The notes: generated from the sequence alone by a model not told the origin. 64,000 nucleotides of DNA from CAVVEQ01 sp963806635 (GCA_963806635.1 CAWDZA010000015.1:248001-312000), one strand, 5' to 3'; numbered from the stretch's first letter, positions 27,306 through 36,815 are shown. Made by a program: numbers and translations.

Positions 27306-27935
27306 ATGGGTTCTTCCCAAAGAAAAATGACCTTCGCCGTGGTGGGGGATACGCATGTACCGGATAGGGTGGGGGAGTTGCATCCGCAATTGGTTTCGGT
27401 GCTGCAGGATATTCACCCAGATAAGATTTTCCATACCGGCGATATCAGCGAGGACGAGGTGCTGGGTCAGCTCACCGCCATCGCCCCGGTAATAGCCGTA
27501 CGCGGAAACCGGGACTGGCGCTGGAAGAAGCCTCTGCCAATGGAAATTGAACTTGAGGTGAACGGGGTGAAACTGGTGCTGCTGCACGGTCACGGCGGGT
27601 GGGGGCATTACCTGGTGGATAAGACTGATAATACATTACGGGGGTATCGACTGGACCGGTACCGAAAATATCTCACCAGGAAATATCCGGAAGCAAAGGG
27701 GTATATTTTCGGGCACAGCCATTTTCCAGAAAATTCAACACTGGATGGAAAGTTGTACTTCAATCCCGGATCGGCCTGCCTGGGAGGCGTGCCAGGCATA
27801 GCCCCATCCTTTGGTGTTCTCTCCATTTCTGGAAGCGGGGAGGTCATCGGCAGGATCAGGCCACTTGAAGGATACCGGATCGAATCCGGAAAATGGATAT
27901 TATCCGATACACCCAAATTGGTTCTTGACCAATAA
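27306..27935 (+). CDS. metallophosphoesterase, YfcE/MJ0936 type
   Basis: 209 residues. Calcineurin-like motifs in order: DTH (D15-x-H17), GD in HTGDIS, GNRD (VRGNRDW), H in LLHGHGG, and GHSH in FGHSHFP. Family members hydrolyse phosphodiesters or phosphoproteins with two metal ions. Last gene of the HAD-MFS operon. The rpoB -35 box lies in its final codons. Confidence 0.9.
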   Translation: MGSSQRKMTFAVVGDTHVPDRVGELHPQLVSVLQDIHPDKIFHTGDISEDEVLGQLTAIAPVIAVRGNRDWRWKKPLPMEIELEVNGVKLVLLHGHGGWGHYLVDKTDNTLRGYRLDRYRKYLTRKYPEAKGYIFGHSHFPENSTLDGKLYFNPGSACLGGVPGIAPSFGVLSISGSGEVIGRIRPLEGYRIESGKWILSDTPKLVLDQ

Positions 27936-27953
27936 TATTCGCGTGATATAATA
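27926..27953 (+). promoter_or_regulatory. promoter for rpoB
   Basis: -35 TTGACC (27926-27931), 16-base spacer, -10 TATAAT (27948-27953). Leader of about 65 bases with a short CCCC/GGGG hairpin (27971-27982) and an AGGAG before the ATG. Confidence 0.82.
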
Positions 27954-28025
27954 ATCAATTGCGTATACCTCCCCACATGGGGTTATTATTTAATCCAACC
28001 GCCAATCAACGACCAGGAGATATAG

Positions 28026-31000
28026 ATGGCATCTCAAAAACCGATCAAATCGTATGCCCGAATTCCTTCCGTCATGGATCTCCCCGATCTGATCGAAGTA
28101 CAAATTGATTCTTTTCAGCGTTTGAAAGTGGAAGGACTCAAAGACCTCTTTGAAGAAATTTCTCCAATCGAATCTTACAACAAGGGGATGAAGCTCTATT
28201 TCCCCAGCAAGGATCCCTCGCTTAAATCATGGGATCTTAAATACAGATTCGAGGCTCCCAAACATACGATTGAAGAATGCGTCGAACGTGATCTCACCTA
28301 TGCGAGCCCGCTCTGGGTGCAGGTGCTGCTGGCGGGACCCGAGATTGCCGAACCGATGAAATCGGATATCTTCCTGGGTGATTTCCCCGAGATGACCGAA
28401 AAGGGAACTTTTATTATCAACGGTTCCGAGCGCGTTGTTGTTTCGCAGCTCATCCGCTCACCGGGCGTCTATTTTGAAGCCCCTGTAGACCGCGCCACCG
28501 GTCACCGCCTGGCCATGGCCAAGCTTATCCCGGACCGCGGCGCATGGATGGAATTTGAGACCCGTAAGAACGATTACCTGATCCTGAAATTCAACCGCAA
28601 GCGCACCGTACCGATCACAATCTTCCTGCGCGCTCTGGCGGTGGTCGATGACGGTATTACCGATTCCCCCATCAAAGAAGGCAGTGATGAGGAATTGCTG
28701 GCGCTCTTTAAGGATGTGGACAAAGATCCTGACCGCATGTTCATTGCCTCCACCATCGGGCAGGAACCCGCCTGGGATCTGAGCAATAACACCATCGCGG
28801 AAGCCGCTCTGCTGGAATTCTTCCGCCGAATGCGCCCGGGCGACCCGGCTACGATCGATAACGCCAAGCAGTTCCTGGAGGAACAACTCTTCGATCAGCG
28901 TCATTATGACCTTGAACGGGTCGGACGCTACAAACTTAACCAGAAGCTGGATTTGACCGAGCATGTGGCTGTTTCGCACCGAAATGTTACCAAGTGGGAT
29001 ATCGTCGCCCTGGTGCGGCGCATGATCATGATCAATAACGAGATGGAAGACAAGGACGATATCGACCACCTCGGCAATCGGCGTGTAAAGACCGTTGGTG
29101 AACTTATCCAGAATAAATTGCGCATTGGTCTGCGCCGTATGGAGCGGGTGATCAAAGAACGTATGTCCATCCGCGACCAGGACCAGCTTTCGCCTACCAG
29201 CCTGGTAAATATCCGCCCCGTTGTGGCTGCGTTACGAGAGTTCTTCGGCTCCAGCCAGCTTTCGCAATTCATGGATCAAACCAACCCGCTTGCCGAGCTG
29301 CGACATAAACGCACGCTCTCCGCGCTGGGCCCTGGAGGCTTACGCCGCGAGCGAGCTGGCTTCGATGTCCGCGACGTGCACCATTCGCATTACGGGCGCA
29401 TTTGCCCGATTGAAACCCCGGAAGGTCCTAACATCGGTCTTATCGGCCGACTGGCATCTTTCGCGCGGGTCAATGAATATGGTTTCATCGAAACCCCCTA
29501 CCGCAGGGTGGTGCGCACTTTGAGCGCCAATGACCCGAAACTTGTCGGTCGAAAATTGGCTGAAACGATCACCGACCCCAAGAGCGGTGAGGTGATCCTG
29601 AAACAGGGCGAACGTATTGATGAGAAATCTGCCAAGGTGCTTCACAAAATGAAGAGCACCCTGATCAATGTGGTGCCCTTCATCTCTGACGAAGTGGAAT
29701 ACCTTTCAGCTGATGCCGAGGATAAGTTTGTGATCGCCCAGGCGAACACCCCGCTAAATGATCATATGGAAGTTGACTCCGAGCGAATTTCCTGCCGGTT
29801 CCACTCCGATTTCATCATCACCGGCACGGATCAGATCAATTACATGGACGTAGCGCCCCACCAGGTTGTGGGCATCAGCGCGGCGCTAATCCCCTTCCTG
29901 GAGCACGATGATGCCAACCGCGCTTTGATGGGCTCCAACATGCAGACCCAGGCGGTTCCCCTGGTGAACCCGGATATCCCCCTGGTTTCCACCGGGATGG
30001 AAGCATTCGCTGCCAAGGACTCCGGGCAGGTTGTGGTCGCCGAAGAAGAAGGCGAGGTCGTCTCGGTATCCGGCAAGGAGATTATCGTCAGGGTTGGTGA
30101 TTCCCATAAGACTTACACGCTGAGGAAGTATCAGCGTTCCAATCAGAGCACGTGCATCGATCAGCGCCCGGCAGTTGTCAAGGGGCAGCGCCTGCATAAG
30201 GGTGATATTATCGCCGATTCTTCATCGACAGTATCCGGTAACCTTGCGTTGGGACAGAATGTGGTGGTGGCCTTCGTTTCCTGGGAGGGCGGCAACTTTG
30301 AAGACGCCATCCTGATCTCGGAACGACTTGTGCAGGAGGACCGCTTTACCTCCGTTCACATTGAAAAATACGAGGTGGAAGCCCGCGATACAAAGCTTGG
30401 TCCGGAAGAGATCACCCGCGATATCCCGAACGTTGGCGAGGAAGCCATTCGCGACCTGGATTCCGACGGCATCATTCGGATAGGCGCCGAGATCGGCCCC
30501 AACGATATCCTGGTGGGTAAGATCACCCCGAAAGGTGAAAAAGAACTAACCCCCGAGGAGCGGCTGCTACGCGCGATCTTCGGTGAAAAATCCCGCGATG
30601 TTAAAGACACATCCTTGCGCATGCCGCATGGCGAGCGCGGCAAGGTGGTGGATGTGAAAGTCTTCACCCGCGAGAGCAATACCGACCTCTCTGCAGGTGT
30701 GGATAAAATGGTGCGGGTTTCTGTTGCCCAGCACCGCAAGATCACTGCCGGCGATAAAATGGCCGGCCGACATGGTAACAAAGGTGTTGTCTCCCGCGTA
30801 GTCGCGGTGGAGGATATGCCCTTCCTGGCGGATGGCTCTCCAGTGGATATCATCCTCAACCCGCTGGGTGTGCCTGGCCGTATGAACATTGGCCAGGTGT
30901 TGGAAACCCATCTGGGTTGGGCTGCCAGCCGACTTGGTTTCCGCGCAGTCACCCCGGTGTTCGACGGTGCATCCGAGGCCGAGATCGAAGCCGAACTTGC

Positions 31001-31943
31001 CCGTGCCTGGATCGTGGATGAATCCTGGAATGAAGCCGCCAGCCGTGCCTGGGAGTGGATCAAATCCCAGGAATATTCCCCCGAACAGATCCGCGATGAC
31101 GATGAAGTTCGCCTGCTCTTTTTGGAGCAGCAACTGGGCCCCAAGGGTTATGATGTTTTCAAGCTGGTTTCGGACCGCGATTATGCGCGGCAATCGAACG
31201 CCAGGGAATGGCTGAAGGAGCACGGTTACGAACCGGATTCTGTCCTTCACTTCGAGAGCGTCTCAGCTTTGGACGGGGATACATCTGACCGTGATAAGAA
31301 AGCCATTGAGGTATGCCTGCGTCTGTGGATGCACGACCAGGGCGTGGAAGAAGCCATCAAGATGCCAGCCGATAAAGTGCGCGCCAGGGCGGAAGCTCTG
31401 CTAAAAGAGACCGGTGTTCCGATGCCGATCTTTGGCAAGCAGGTCCTTCGCGATGGTAAGAGCGGAGCTGCGTTTGACCAGCCGGTCACTGTGGGCGTGA
31501 TGACCATGCTCAAGCTGCACCACCTGGTGGAAGATAAAGTTCACGCGCGTTCAACCGGACCCTACAGCCTGGTTACCCAGCAGCCGCTGGGTGGCAAGGC
31601 GCAATTTGGCGGTCAGCGCTTCGGAGAAATGGAAGTTTGGGCGCTTGAAGCTTATGGCGCGGCTTACACCCTGCAGGAAATGCTCACAGTCAAATCGGAC
31701 GATGTGCAGGGGCGTGTCTCAACCTACGAAGCGATTGTTAAGGGTGATCCCATCGAGGAACCCAGCCTGCCGGCTTCGTTCCGTGTGCTGGTCAAGGAGC
31801 TGCAGAGCCTGGGTCTGGCTGTGGAAGCGGTGATGGATACCGGTGAGACCATCCGCTTTGGCAAAGACGAAGAACGTATTCGCCCGCCAAGGCCTTCCAC
31901 CGGTCTACTGGATATTGGTAGTGAATTCGACCAAATCTATTGA
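28026..31943 (+). CDS. rpoB: RNA polymerase subunit beta
   Basis: 1305 residues, complete. Catalytic core subunit. Rifampicin-pocket region reads FGSSQLSQFMDQTNPLAELRHKRTLSALGPGG, with residues typical of rifampicin-sensitive enzymes (D, H and S present), followed by HYGRICPIETPEGPNIGLI. The Mg/nucleotide region GDKMAGRHGNKG and the C-terminal GGKAQFGGQRFGEMEVWALEAYGA are present. A lineage-type insertion of about 90 residues, rich in charged residues, lies between GAS-EAEIEAEL and LLKETGVPMP. rpoC does not follow; the next gene is rpsL. Confidence 0.98.
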   Translation: MASQKPIKSYARIPSVMDLPDLIEVQIDSFQRLKVEGLKDLFEEISPIESYNKGMKLYFPSKDPSLKSWDLKYRFEAPKHTIEECVERDLTYASPLWVQVLLAGPEIAEPMKSDIFLGDFPEMTEKGTFIINGSERVVVSQLIRSPGVYFEAPVDRATGHRLAMAKLIPDRGAWMEFETRKNDYLILKFNRKRTVPITIFLRALAVVDDGITDSPIKEGSDEELLALFKDVDKDPDRMFIASTIGQEPAWDLSNNTIAEAALLEFFRRMRPGDPATIDNAKQFLEEQLFDQRHYDLERVGRYKLNQKLDLTEHVAVSHRNVTKWDIVALVRRMIMINNEMEDKDDIDHLGNRRVKTVGELIQNKLRIGLRRMERVIKERMSIRDQDQLSPTSLVNIRPVVAALREFFGSSQLSQFMDQTNPLAELRHKRTLSALGPGGLRRERAGFDVRDVHHSHYGRICPIETPEGPNIGLIGRLASFARVNEYGFIETPYRRVVRTLSANDPKLVGRKLAETITDPKSGEVILKQGERIDEKSAKVLHKMKSTLINVVPFISDEVEYLSADAEDKFVIAQANTPLNDHMEVDSERISCRFHSDFIITGTDQINYMDVAPHQVVGISAALIPFLEHDDANRALMGSNMQTQAVPLVNPDIPLVSTGMEAFAAKDSGQVVVAEEEGEVVSVSGKEIIVRVGDSHKTYTLRKYQRSNQSTCIDQRPAVVKGQRLHKGDIIADSSSTVSGNLALGQNVVVAFVSWEGGNFEDAILISERLVQEDRFTSVHIEKYEVEARDTKLGPEEITRDIPNVGEEAIRDLDSDGIIRIGAEIGPNDILVGKITPKGEKELTPEERLLRAIFGEKSRDVKDTSLRMPHGERGKVVDVKVFTRESNTDLSAGVDKMVRVSVAQHRKITAGDKMAGRHGNKGVVSRVVAVEDMPFLADGSPVDIILNPLGVPGRMNIGQVLETHLGWAASRLGFRAVTPVFDGASEAEIEAELARAWIVDESWNEAASRAWEWIKSQEYSPEQIRDDDEVRLLFLEQQLGPKGYDVFKLVSDRDYARQSNAREWLKEHGYEPDSVLHFESVSALDGDTSDRDKKAIEVCLRLWMHDQGVEEAIKMPADKVRARAEALLKETGVPMPIFGKQVLRDGKSGAAFDQPVTVGVMTMLKLHHLVEDKVHARSTGPYSLVTQQPLGGKAQFGGQRFGEMEVWALEAYGAAYTLQEMLTVKSDDVQGRVSTYEAIVKGDPIEEPSLPASFRVLVKELQSLGLAVEAVMDTGETIRFGKDEERIRPPRPSTGLLDIGSEFDQIY

Positions 31944-31969
31944 TCAGGAAATTTGGGATAAGAATATTC

Positions 31970-31999
31970 TTGACGATAAAAGAACAGCGATGATATAAT
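31970..31999 (+). promoter_or_regulatory. promoter of the str operon
   Basis: -35 TTGACG (31970-31975), 18-base spacer, -10 TATAAT (31994-31999). Predicted start near 32006 gives a leader of about 140 bases. Confidence 0.88.
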
Positions 32000-32058
32000 C
32001 GCACCCTGTTGTAATTTGCACGTTGATGCGGGTTCCTTGCTCCGAAAGTGTTCGTAGT

Positions 32059-32092
32059 GAGGCCATCATGGCAACTGATGGTCTCATTTTTT
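32059..32092 (+). terminator. attenuator-like terminator in the rpsL leader
   Basis: Ten-pair stem (32059-32068 with 32076-32085, one G-U), seven-base loop, then A and six T residues. It sits between the promoter and rpsL, 56 bases before the GTG, so it must be read through for the operon to be expressed. No clear antiterminator partner was found by eye. Confidence 0.75.
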
Positions 32093-32147
32093 GGAGAGCG
32101 AATGGAACCGGATTGAAAATCGGAAATCATTTTGGAGGCAAAAGAGA

Positions 32148-32564
32148 GTGCCAACGATCAACCAGATGGTCCGCAAAGGACGAGAATCGAAAAAAGCGAA
32201 GAGCAAAGCGCCCGCGCTTCTGTACACTTTGAATTCGAAGAAGCAACGACGCACCAAACACCTGAAAGGTGCCCCGCAAAAACGCGGTGTTTGCACCGTG
32301 GTGAGAACTATGACCCCCAAGAAACCGAATTCCGCGTTACGCAAGATCGCCCGCGTTCGCCTTTCGAATGGGGTAGAGGTCACCGCCTATATTCCAGGTG
32401 AAGGTCACCAATTGCAGGAGCACTCCGTCGTGTTGGTACGTGGCGGTCGTGTGAAAGACCTGCCTGGTGTGCGCTACCATATCGTCCGCGGAGCACTGGA
32501 TACAACCGGGGTTGCCAAGCGCAGCCAGGGCCGTTCCAAGTACGGCTCCAAAACTCCCAAATAA
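32148..32564 (+). CDS. rpsL: 30S ribosomal protein S12
   Basis: 138 residues from GTG 32148, with GGAGG 9 bases upstream; the earlier in-frame start lies in the leader and is rejected. Decoding-centre protein. PTINQMVRKGR start, TPKKPNSALRKIARVRL and GGRVKDLPGVRYH are all conserved; the two lysines (TPKKPNS, GRVKDLP) are those whose change gives streptomycin resistance. About 14 residues longer than E. coli S12, with the extra in the LLYTLNSKKQRR region. First gene of the str operon. Confidence 0.97.
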   Translation: MPTINQMVRKGRESKKAKSKAPALLYTLNSKKQRRTKHLKGAPQKRGVCTVVRTMTPKKPNSALRKIARVRLSNGVEVTAYIPGEGHQLQEHSVVLVRGGRVKDLPGVRYHIVRGALDTTGVAKRSQGRSKYGSKTPK

Positions 32565-32621
32565 TTCATCCTCCGGCTCCGGCCGGGAGACTAACAAGAT
32601 CACTAAAACGGAGAAGTTTGC

Positions 32622-33089
32622 ATGCGCCGAACGAAACCCATCAAGAGAGAAGTACCCCCCGATTTCCGTTATCAGAACGTGACGGTTCAGTCGTTCATTA
32701 ATCACATCATGACCCGCGGAAAAAAGAGCACCGCCTCCCGCAATATCTACGGGGCATTCGATATCATTCAGGAAAAGACTGGCAAGAACCCGATCGAGGT
32801 GTTTGAGCAGGCATTGAAAAACGTCGGCCCGCTCATGGAAGTGCGGCCCCGCCGAGTTGGTGGCGCCACCTACCAGGTGCCAATGGAGGTCCCCCAGGAC
32901 CGCCGGATGACCCTGGCCTTCCGCTGGATCATCGATTCCGCACGAGCCCGCACCGGCAACTCCTTCTCTGAGAAGCTTTCTGCCGAATTTATGGAGGCTG
33001 CTGCCAACCAGGGTTCTGCCGTGCGCAAGCGCGACGAAACCCATAAGATGGCCGAAGCCAACCGCGCGTTCTCCCATTTCCGATTGTAA
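32622..33089 (+). CDS. rpsG: 30S ribosomal protein S7
   Basis: 155 residues. Primary 16S-binding protein of the 3' major domain and, in other bacteria, repressor of the str operon. MRRTKPIKREVPPDFRY, FINHIMTRGKKSTASRNIY, PLMEVRPRRVGGATYQVP and TRDETHKMAEANRAFSHFR-type C-terminus (here RDETHKMAEANRAFSHFRL). Confidence 0.97.
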   Translation: MRRTKPIKREVPPDFRYQNVTVQSFINHIMTRGKKSTASRNIYGAFDIIQEKTGKNPIEVFEQALKNVGPLMEVRPRRVGGATYQVPMEVPQDRRMTLAFRWIIDSARARTGNSFSEKLSAEFMEAAANQGSAVRKRDETHKMAEANRAFSHFRL

Positions 33090-33124
33090 GGCGGAGGCAA
33101 CAGTTAATCTGTTAGCAAGATAGC

Positions 33125-35197
33125 ATGGCTCGCACCTTTCCATTAGAAAAGTACCGTAACATAGGCATTATCGCCCACATCGACGCGGGTAAGACCACCA
33201 CGACCGAGCGAATTCTCTTTTATACAGGTAAGACCTACCGGATCGGATCGGTGGATGATGGCACCACAGTTACGGACTGGATGGAGCAGGAGCGGGAACG
33301 CGGCATCACCATTGTTTCCGCTGCAGTAACAGCCGAGTGGAAAGATTACCAAATCAATATCATCGATACGCCGGGGCATATCGATTTCACTGCCGAAGTG
33401 CAGCGTTCCCTGCGGGTTCTGGATGGCGGCATCGTCATTTTTGACGCCACCCAGGGCGTTGAACCGCAATCGGAAACTGTTTGGAGGCAGGCGGATCGAT
33501 ATTCAGTGCCCCGGATTTGTTTTGTAAACAAGATGGACCGCACGGGGGCATCCTACGAGTACACCATGGATTCGATCCGACAGCGGCTGGGCGCAAACCC
33601 GATCGCCATGCAGATGCCCATCGGATTTGAGAGTGCCTTCCGCGGTGTGGTCGACCTGCTTTCCCAGCAAGCAATATTCTGGGATGAGGATCTCGGACGT
33701 GAACCAAGGGTGGAGGACATCCCGACCGAACTCCGCGAGGAGGCAGGCAAACTGCACGCCACCCTTGTCGAACGGATCGCGGAACTGGACGATGATCTGA
33801 CAGTCAAATTCCTGCAAGGGGAAAAGATCAGCGTTGAAGAGCTGAAATCTGCCCTGCGCAAGGCGGTCATCGCCAATGAAGCCACCCCGGTTTTCTGCGG
33901 GACCTCGCTTAAGAATAAAGGTGTTCAGCCTCTTCTCGATGCGGTCATCGATTACCTTCCCTCCCCGGCAGATATTCCCCCTGTCAATGGATTAGACCCG
34001 GACAAAGATATCGAAGTCAGCCTCCCGGTGGATGATGAAGTCCCCTTGAGCGCTTTGGTCTTCAAGATCGTTACCGATCCCTATGTCGGTCGGTTGGCAT
34101 ATTTCCGGGTTTACTCAGGAAAGATCACCCAGGGAACGATGGTTTACAACCCAATCAAAGACCGCAAGGAACGCATCGGGCGGTTGATTCGTATGTACGC
34201 CGACCGGCGCGAGGATATCACTGAGGTTCTGGCAGGGGATATCGGCGCGGTTCTGGGGTTGAAGGAAAGCTTCACTGGCGATACTCTTTGCGATCAGCAT
34301 CACAAGGTCATCCTGGAAAGTATTACCTTCCCGGAACCAGTCATTATGGTAGCCATCGAACCGAAAACAACCGCAGACCAGGATCGCATGTCCGAAGCGC
34401 TGAGAAAACTCTCTGAAGAAGACCCGACCTTCCGAGTGCACACCGACGAGAACACCGGGCAGACGATCATCTCCGGGATGGGCGAGCTGCACCTGGATGT
34501 GCTGGTGGACCGAATGCTGCGCGAGTTCAAAGTCCAGGCAAATGTCGGGCGACCGCGTGTTTCCTATCATGAATCCATCACCCGCGAAGTTCCCAAAGTG
34601 GATTACAAGTACGTTAAGCAGTCCGGCGGTCATGGTCAATACGGCCACGTCGTTTTTGCCTTAGAGCCGTTGGAACGGGGCAGCGGGATCGTATTTGAGA
34701 GCAAGATCGTTAGCGGCGCCATTCCGCGTGAATATATCCCGGCGGTTGAAAAAGGCGTGCGCGAAGCAGCTGAATCCGGCGTTTTGGCTGGATACCCGGT
34801 GACTGATCTCAAGGTTACGCTGAACGACGGTTCCTATCATGAGGTCGATTCTTCTGAGATGGCTTTCAAAATGGCTGCTACCTTTGCCTTCAAAGAGGGC
34901 ATTCAGAAGGGTTCTCCCGTTTTGCTGGAGCCGATCATGAAGGTGGAGGTTGTCATCCCCGAGGAATATATGGGGGATGTAATCGGGCAGCTCAATGCCA
35001 GGCGGGGAGTGATCCTTGGCACCGAGATGCGCCCTGGGAAGGCTCAATCCATCCGGGTTCAGGTACCGCTTGCGGAGATGTTTGGGTACGCCACTGAGCT
35101 GCGTTCAAGCAGCCAGGGACGCGGTGTGTTTTCAATGGAATTCGATCACTATGCCCCGGTCTCTGACGCGGTGGCGAAGAAAATATTGAACCAGTAA
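33125..35197 (+). CDS. fusA: elongation factor G
   Basis: 690 residues. Translocase GTPase. G1 is AHIDAGKTTTTERIL, G2 RGITI, G3 DTPGHIDF, G4 NKMD, G5 region GTSLKNKGV. Domains II to V follow normally (ISGMGELHLDVLVDRM, SGGHGQYGHV, GVFSMEFDHYAPV). Full length, normal spacing between rpsG and tuf. Confidence 0.98.
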   Translation: MARTFPLEKYRNIGIIAHIDAGKTTTTERILFYTGKTYRIGSVDDGTTVTDWMEQERERGITIVSAAVTAEWKDYQINIIDTPGHIDFTAEVQRSLRVLDGGIVIFDATQGVEPQSETVWRQADRYSVPRICFVNKMDRTGASYEYTMDSIRQRLGANPIAMQMPIGFESAFRGVVDLLSQQAIFWDEDLGREPRVEDIPTELREEAGKLHATLVERIAELDDDLTVKFLQGEKISVEELKSALRKAVIANEATPVFCGTSLKNKGVQPLLDAVIDYLPSPADIPPVNGLDPDKDIEVSLPVDDEVPLSALVFKIVTDPYVGRLAYFRVYSGKITQGTMVYNPIKDRKERIGRLIRMYADRREDITEVLAGDIGAVLGLKESFTGDTLCDQHHKVILESITFPEPVIMVAIEPKTTADQDRMSEALRKLSEEDPTFRVHTDENTGQTIISGMGELHLDVLVDRMLREFKVQANVGRPRVSYHESITREVPKVDYKYVKQSGGHGQYGHVVFALEPLERGSGIVFESKIVSGAIPREYIPAVEKGVREAAESGVLAGYPVTDLKVTLNDGSYHEVDSSEMAFKMAATFAFKEGIQKGSPVLLEPIMKVEVVIPEEYMGDVIGQLNARRGVILGTEMRPGKAQSIRVQVPLAEMFGYATELRSSSQGRGVFSMEFDHYAPVSDAVAKKILNQ

Positions 35198-35230
35198 TCA
35201 TTTATCCAATCAAGGAGAAGGAGAGCACTG

Positions 35231-36433
35231 ATGGCGAAGCAGAAATTTGACCGAAGCAAGCCGCATCTGAACGTGGGCACCATGGGGCACATTGATCATG
35301 GCAAGACCACCCTGACCGCAGCGATCACGAAATACTGCGGGTTTTTTGGCAAAGCCGAATTCCGGGCGTATGACAGCATTGACAATGCCCCGGAAGAGAA
35401 AGCGCGCGGGATCACGATCAACATTGCCCACGTGGAATATGAGACCGAGAAACGGCACTATGCCCATGTGGATATGCCCGGTCACCGCGACTATATTAAG
35501 AACATGATCACCGGTGCCGCCCAGGTGGATGGAGCCATATTGGTTGTGGCCGCCCCGGATGGTCCCATGCCGCAGACCAAGGAACACGTTCTGCTGGCGA
35601 GGCAGGTGGAAGTGCCGAGCATCGTAGTCTTCTTGAACAAAGTGGACATGATGGACGACCCCGAACTGCTGGAACTGGTGGAGATGGAACTGCGCGAAAT
35701 GCTCACCGGGTATAAATTCCCGGGCGAGACCACCCCGATCGTGCGCGGGAGCGCGTTGAAGGCGCTGGAAAGCACCTCGACCGACCCGAACGCGCCCGAA
35801 TACGAGTGCATCAAGGAACTCCTGCGGGTGGTGGATGAATACATTCCGGAACCCGTACGCGAGACCGACAAGCCGTTCATGATGCCGATCGAGGACGTGT
35901 TCTCGATCAAAGGGCGCGGAACAGTGGTAACCGGGCGTGTTGACCGCGGCAAGATCAAGGTGGGGGAACCGGTGGAGATCATCGGGCTGCAGGAAAAGAC
36001 CCGCAACAGCGTTGTGACCGGCGTGGAAATGTTCCACAAACTGCTGGATGAGGGCATGGCCGGGGATAACCTGGGATTGCTGCTGCGCGGGATCGAGCGC
36101 ACGGACGTGGAACGCGGGCAGGTGGTTGCCAAGGCTGGCAGCATCACCCCGCACACCAAGTTCATGGCGCAGGTGTATGTGCTGAAGCGTGAAGAGGGTG
36201 GGCGGCACAAACCGTTCTTCCCTGGCTATCGGCCGCAGTTCTATATCCGCACGATGGATGTGACCGGCTCGATCACCCTGCCTGCGGGGGTGGAGATGGT
36301 GATGCCCGGGGATAACGTGGAGATGGAAGTTGAACTGATCGTCCCGGTGGCATTGGAGCAGGGTTCGCGCTTCGCCATTCGCGAGGGCGGTCTGACGGTG
36401 GGCGCTGGCGCCATCACCAGGATCATTGCATAG
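35231..36433 (+). CDS. tuf: elongation factor Tu
   Basis: 400 residues. Delivers aminoacyl-tRNA. G1 GHIDHGKTT, G2 RGITI, G3 DMPGH, G4 NKVDM, G5 GSALKAL. Domain II and III sequences (GRGTVVTGRVDRG, REEGGRHKPFFPGYRPQFY) are standard. Its codon use looks more GC-biased and uniform than flanking fusA, as often seen in highly expressed or gene-converted tuf copies. AGGAG ribosome site 8 bases upstream. Confidence 0.98.
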   Translation: MAKQKFDRSKPHLNVGTMGHIDHGKTTLTAAITKYCGFFGKAEFRAYDSIDNAPEEKARGITINIAHVEYETEKRHYAHVDMPGHRDYIKNMITGAAQVDGAILVVAAPDGPMPQTKEHVLLARQVEVPSIVVFLNKVDMMDDPELLELVEMELREMLTGYKFPGETTPIVRGSALKALESTSTDPNAPEYECIKELLRVVDEYIPEPVRETDKPFMMPIEDVFSIKGRGTVVTGRVDRGKIKVGEPVEIIGLQEKTRNSVVTGVEMFHKLLDEGMAGDNLGLLLRGIERTDVERGQVVAKAGSITPHTKFMAQVYVLKREEGGRHKPFFPGYRPQFYIRTMDVTGSITLPAGVEMVMPGDNVEMEVELIVPVALEQGSRFAIREGGLTVGAGAITRIIA

Positions 36434-36442
36434 GATAACAAA

Positions 36443-36752
36443 ATGGCAAAACAAAGAATCCGCATTCGCCTGAAAGCCTATGACCACCGCGTGCTTGATC
36501 AATCCGCCAAACGGATCGTTGAAACCGCTGAACGCAGCGGTGCCCATGTTGTTGGCCCGGTTCCGCTGCCAACCACGCATTGAAAAATTCACCGTCCGCC
36601 GAGGTGCCTTTATTGATAAGGACTCCCAGGAGCATTTCGAGATCCGCACCCATAACCGCATCATCGATGTGATGGACCCTGATTCCAAGACCATCGATAT
36701 GCTTATGCGGCTTAACCTGCCCGCAGGCGTGGATATCGAGATCAAGATCTAA
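36443..36752 (+). CDS. rpsJ: 30S ribosomal protein S10, one frameshift in the sequence
   Basis: ATG 36443 opens MAKQRIRIRLKAYDHRVLDQ..., which stops early after GPVPLPTTH. One extra base near 36577-36578 explains it: removing it restores PLPTTIEKFTVRRGAFIDKD and the normal C-terminus at 36752, giving 102 residues. S10 is essential (ribosome and NusB/NusE antitermination), so a consensus error is the simple explanation. Nine bases after tuf, last gene of the str transcript, followed by a terminator. Confidence 0.93.
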
Positions 36753-36764
36753 TTGCTGGTTTAT

Positions 36765-36792
36765 TGCCAGGGTGAGAAAATTCACCCTGGCA
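36765..36792 (+). terminator. strong hairpin ending the str operon
   Basis: Perfect 11-bp stem (36765-36775 with 36782-36792) and a six-base loop. The following bases are not a T-run, so termination may be partial. Its right arm overlaps the next promoter's -35. Confidence 0.7.
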
Positions 36793-36815
36793 GCTTTGAA
36801 AAGTTGTGGTAAAAT
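36787..36815 (+). promoter_or_regulatory. candidate promoter of the S10/spc operon
   Basis: -35 CTGGCA (36787-36792), 17-base spacer, -10 TAAAAT (36810-36815). The -35 is weak and is embedded in the preceding hairpin. Confidence 0.55.

Noticed and set aside
30356..31250. Long minus-strand ORFs opposite rpoB
   Set aside because: Antisense of conserved rpoB motifs; composition is typical of shadow frames.
35210..36745. 511-residue ORF on the minus strand opposite tuf and rpsJ
   Set aside because: It is the antisense shadow of tuf: His/Arg-rich, low-complexity translation with no recognisable domain, while the plus strand carries a perfect EF-Tu.
36443..36752. Programmed frameshifting in rpsJ (and likewise rplO)
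   Set aside because: No slippery heptamer, no downstream stimulatory hairpin at the right distance, and similar indels occur in many unrelated genes nearby.
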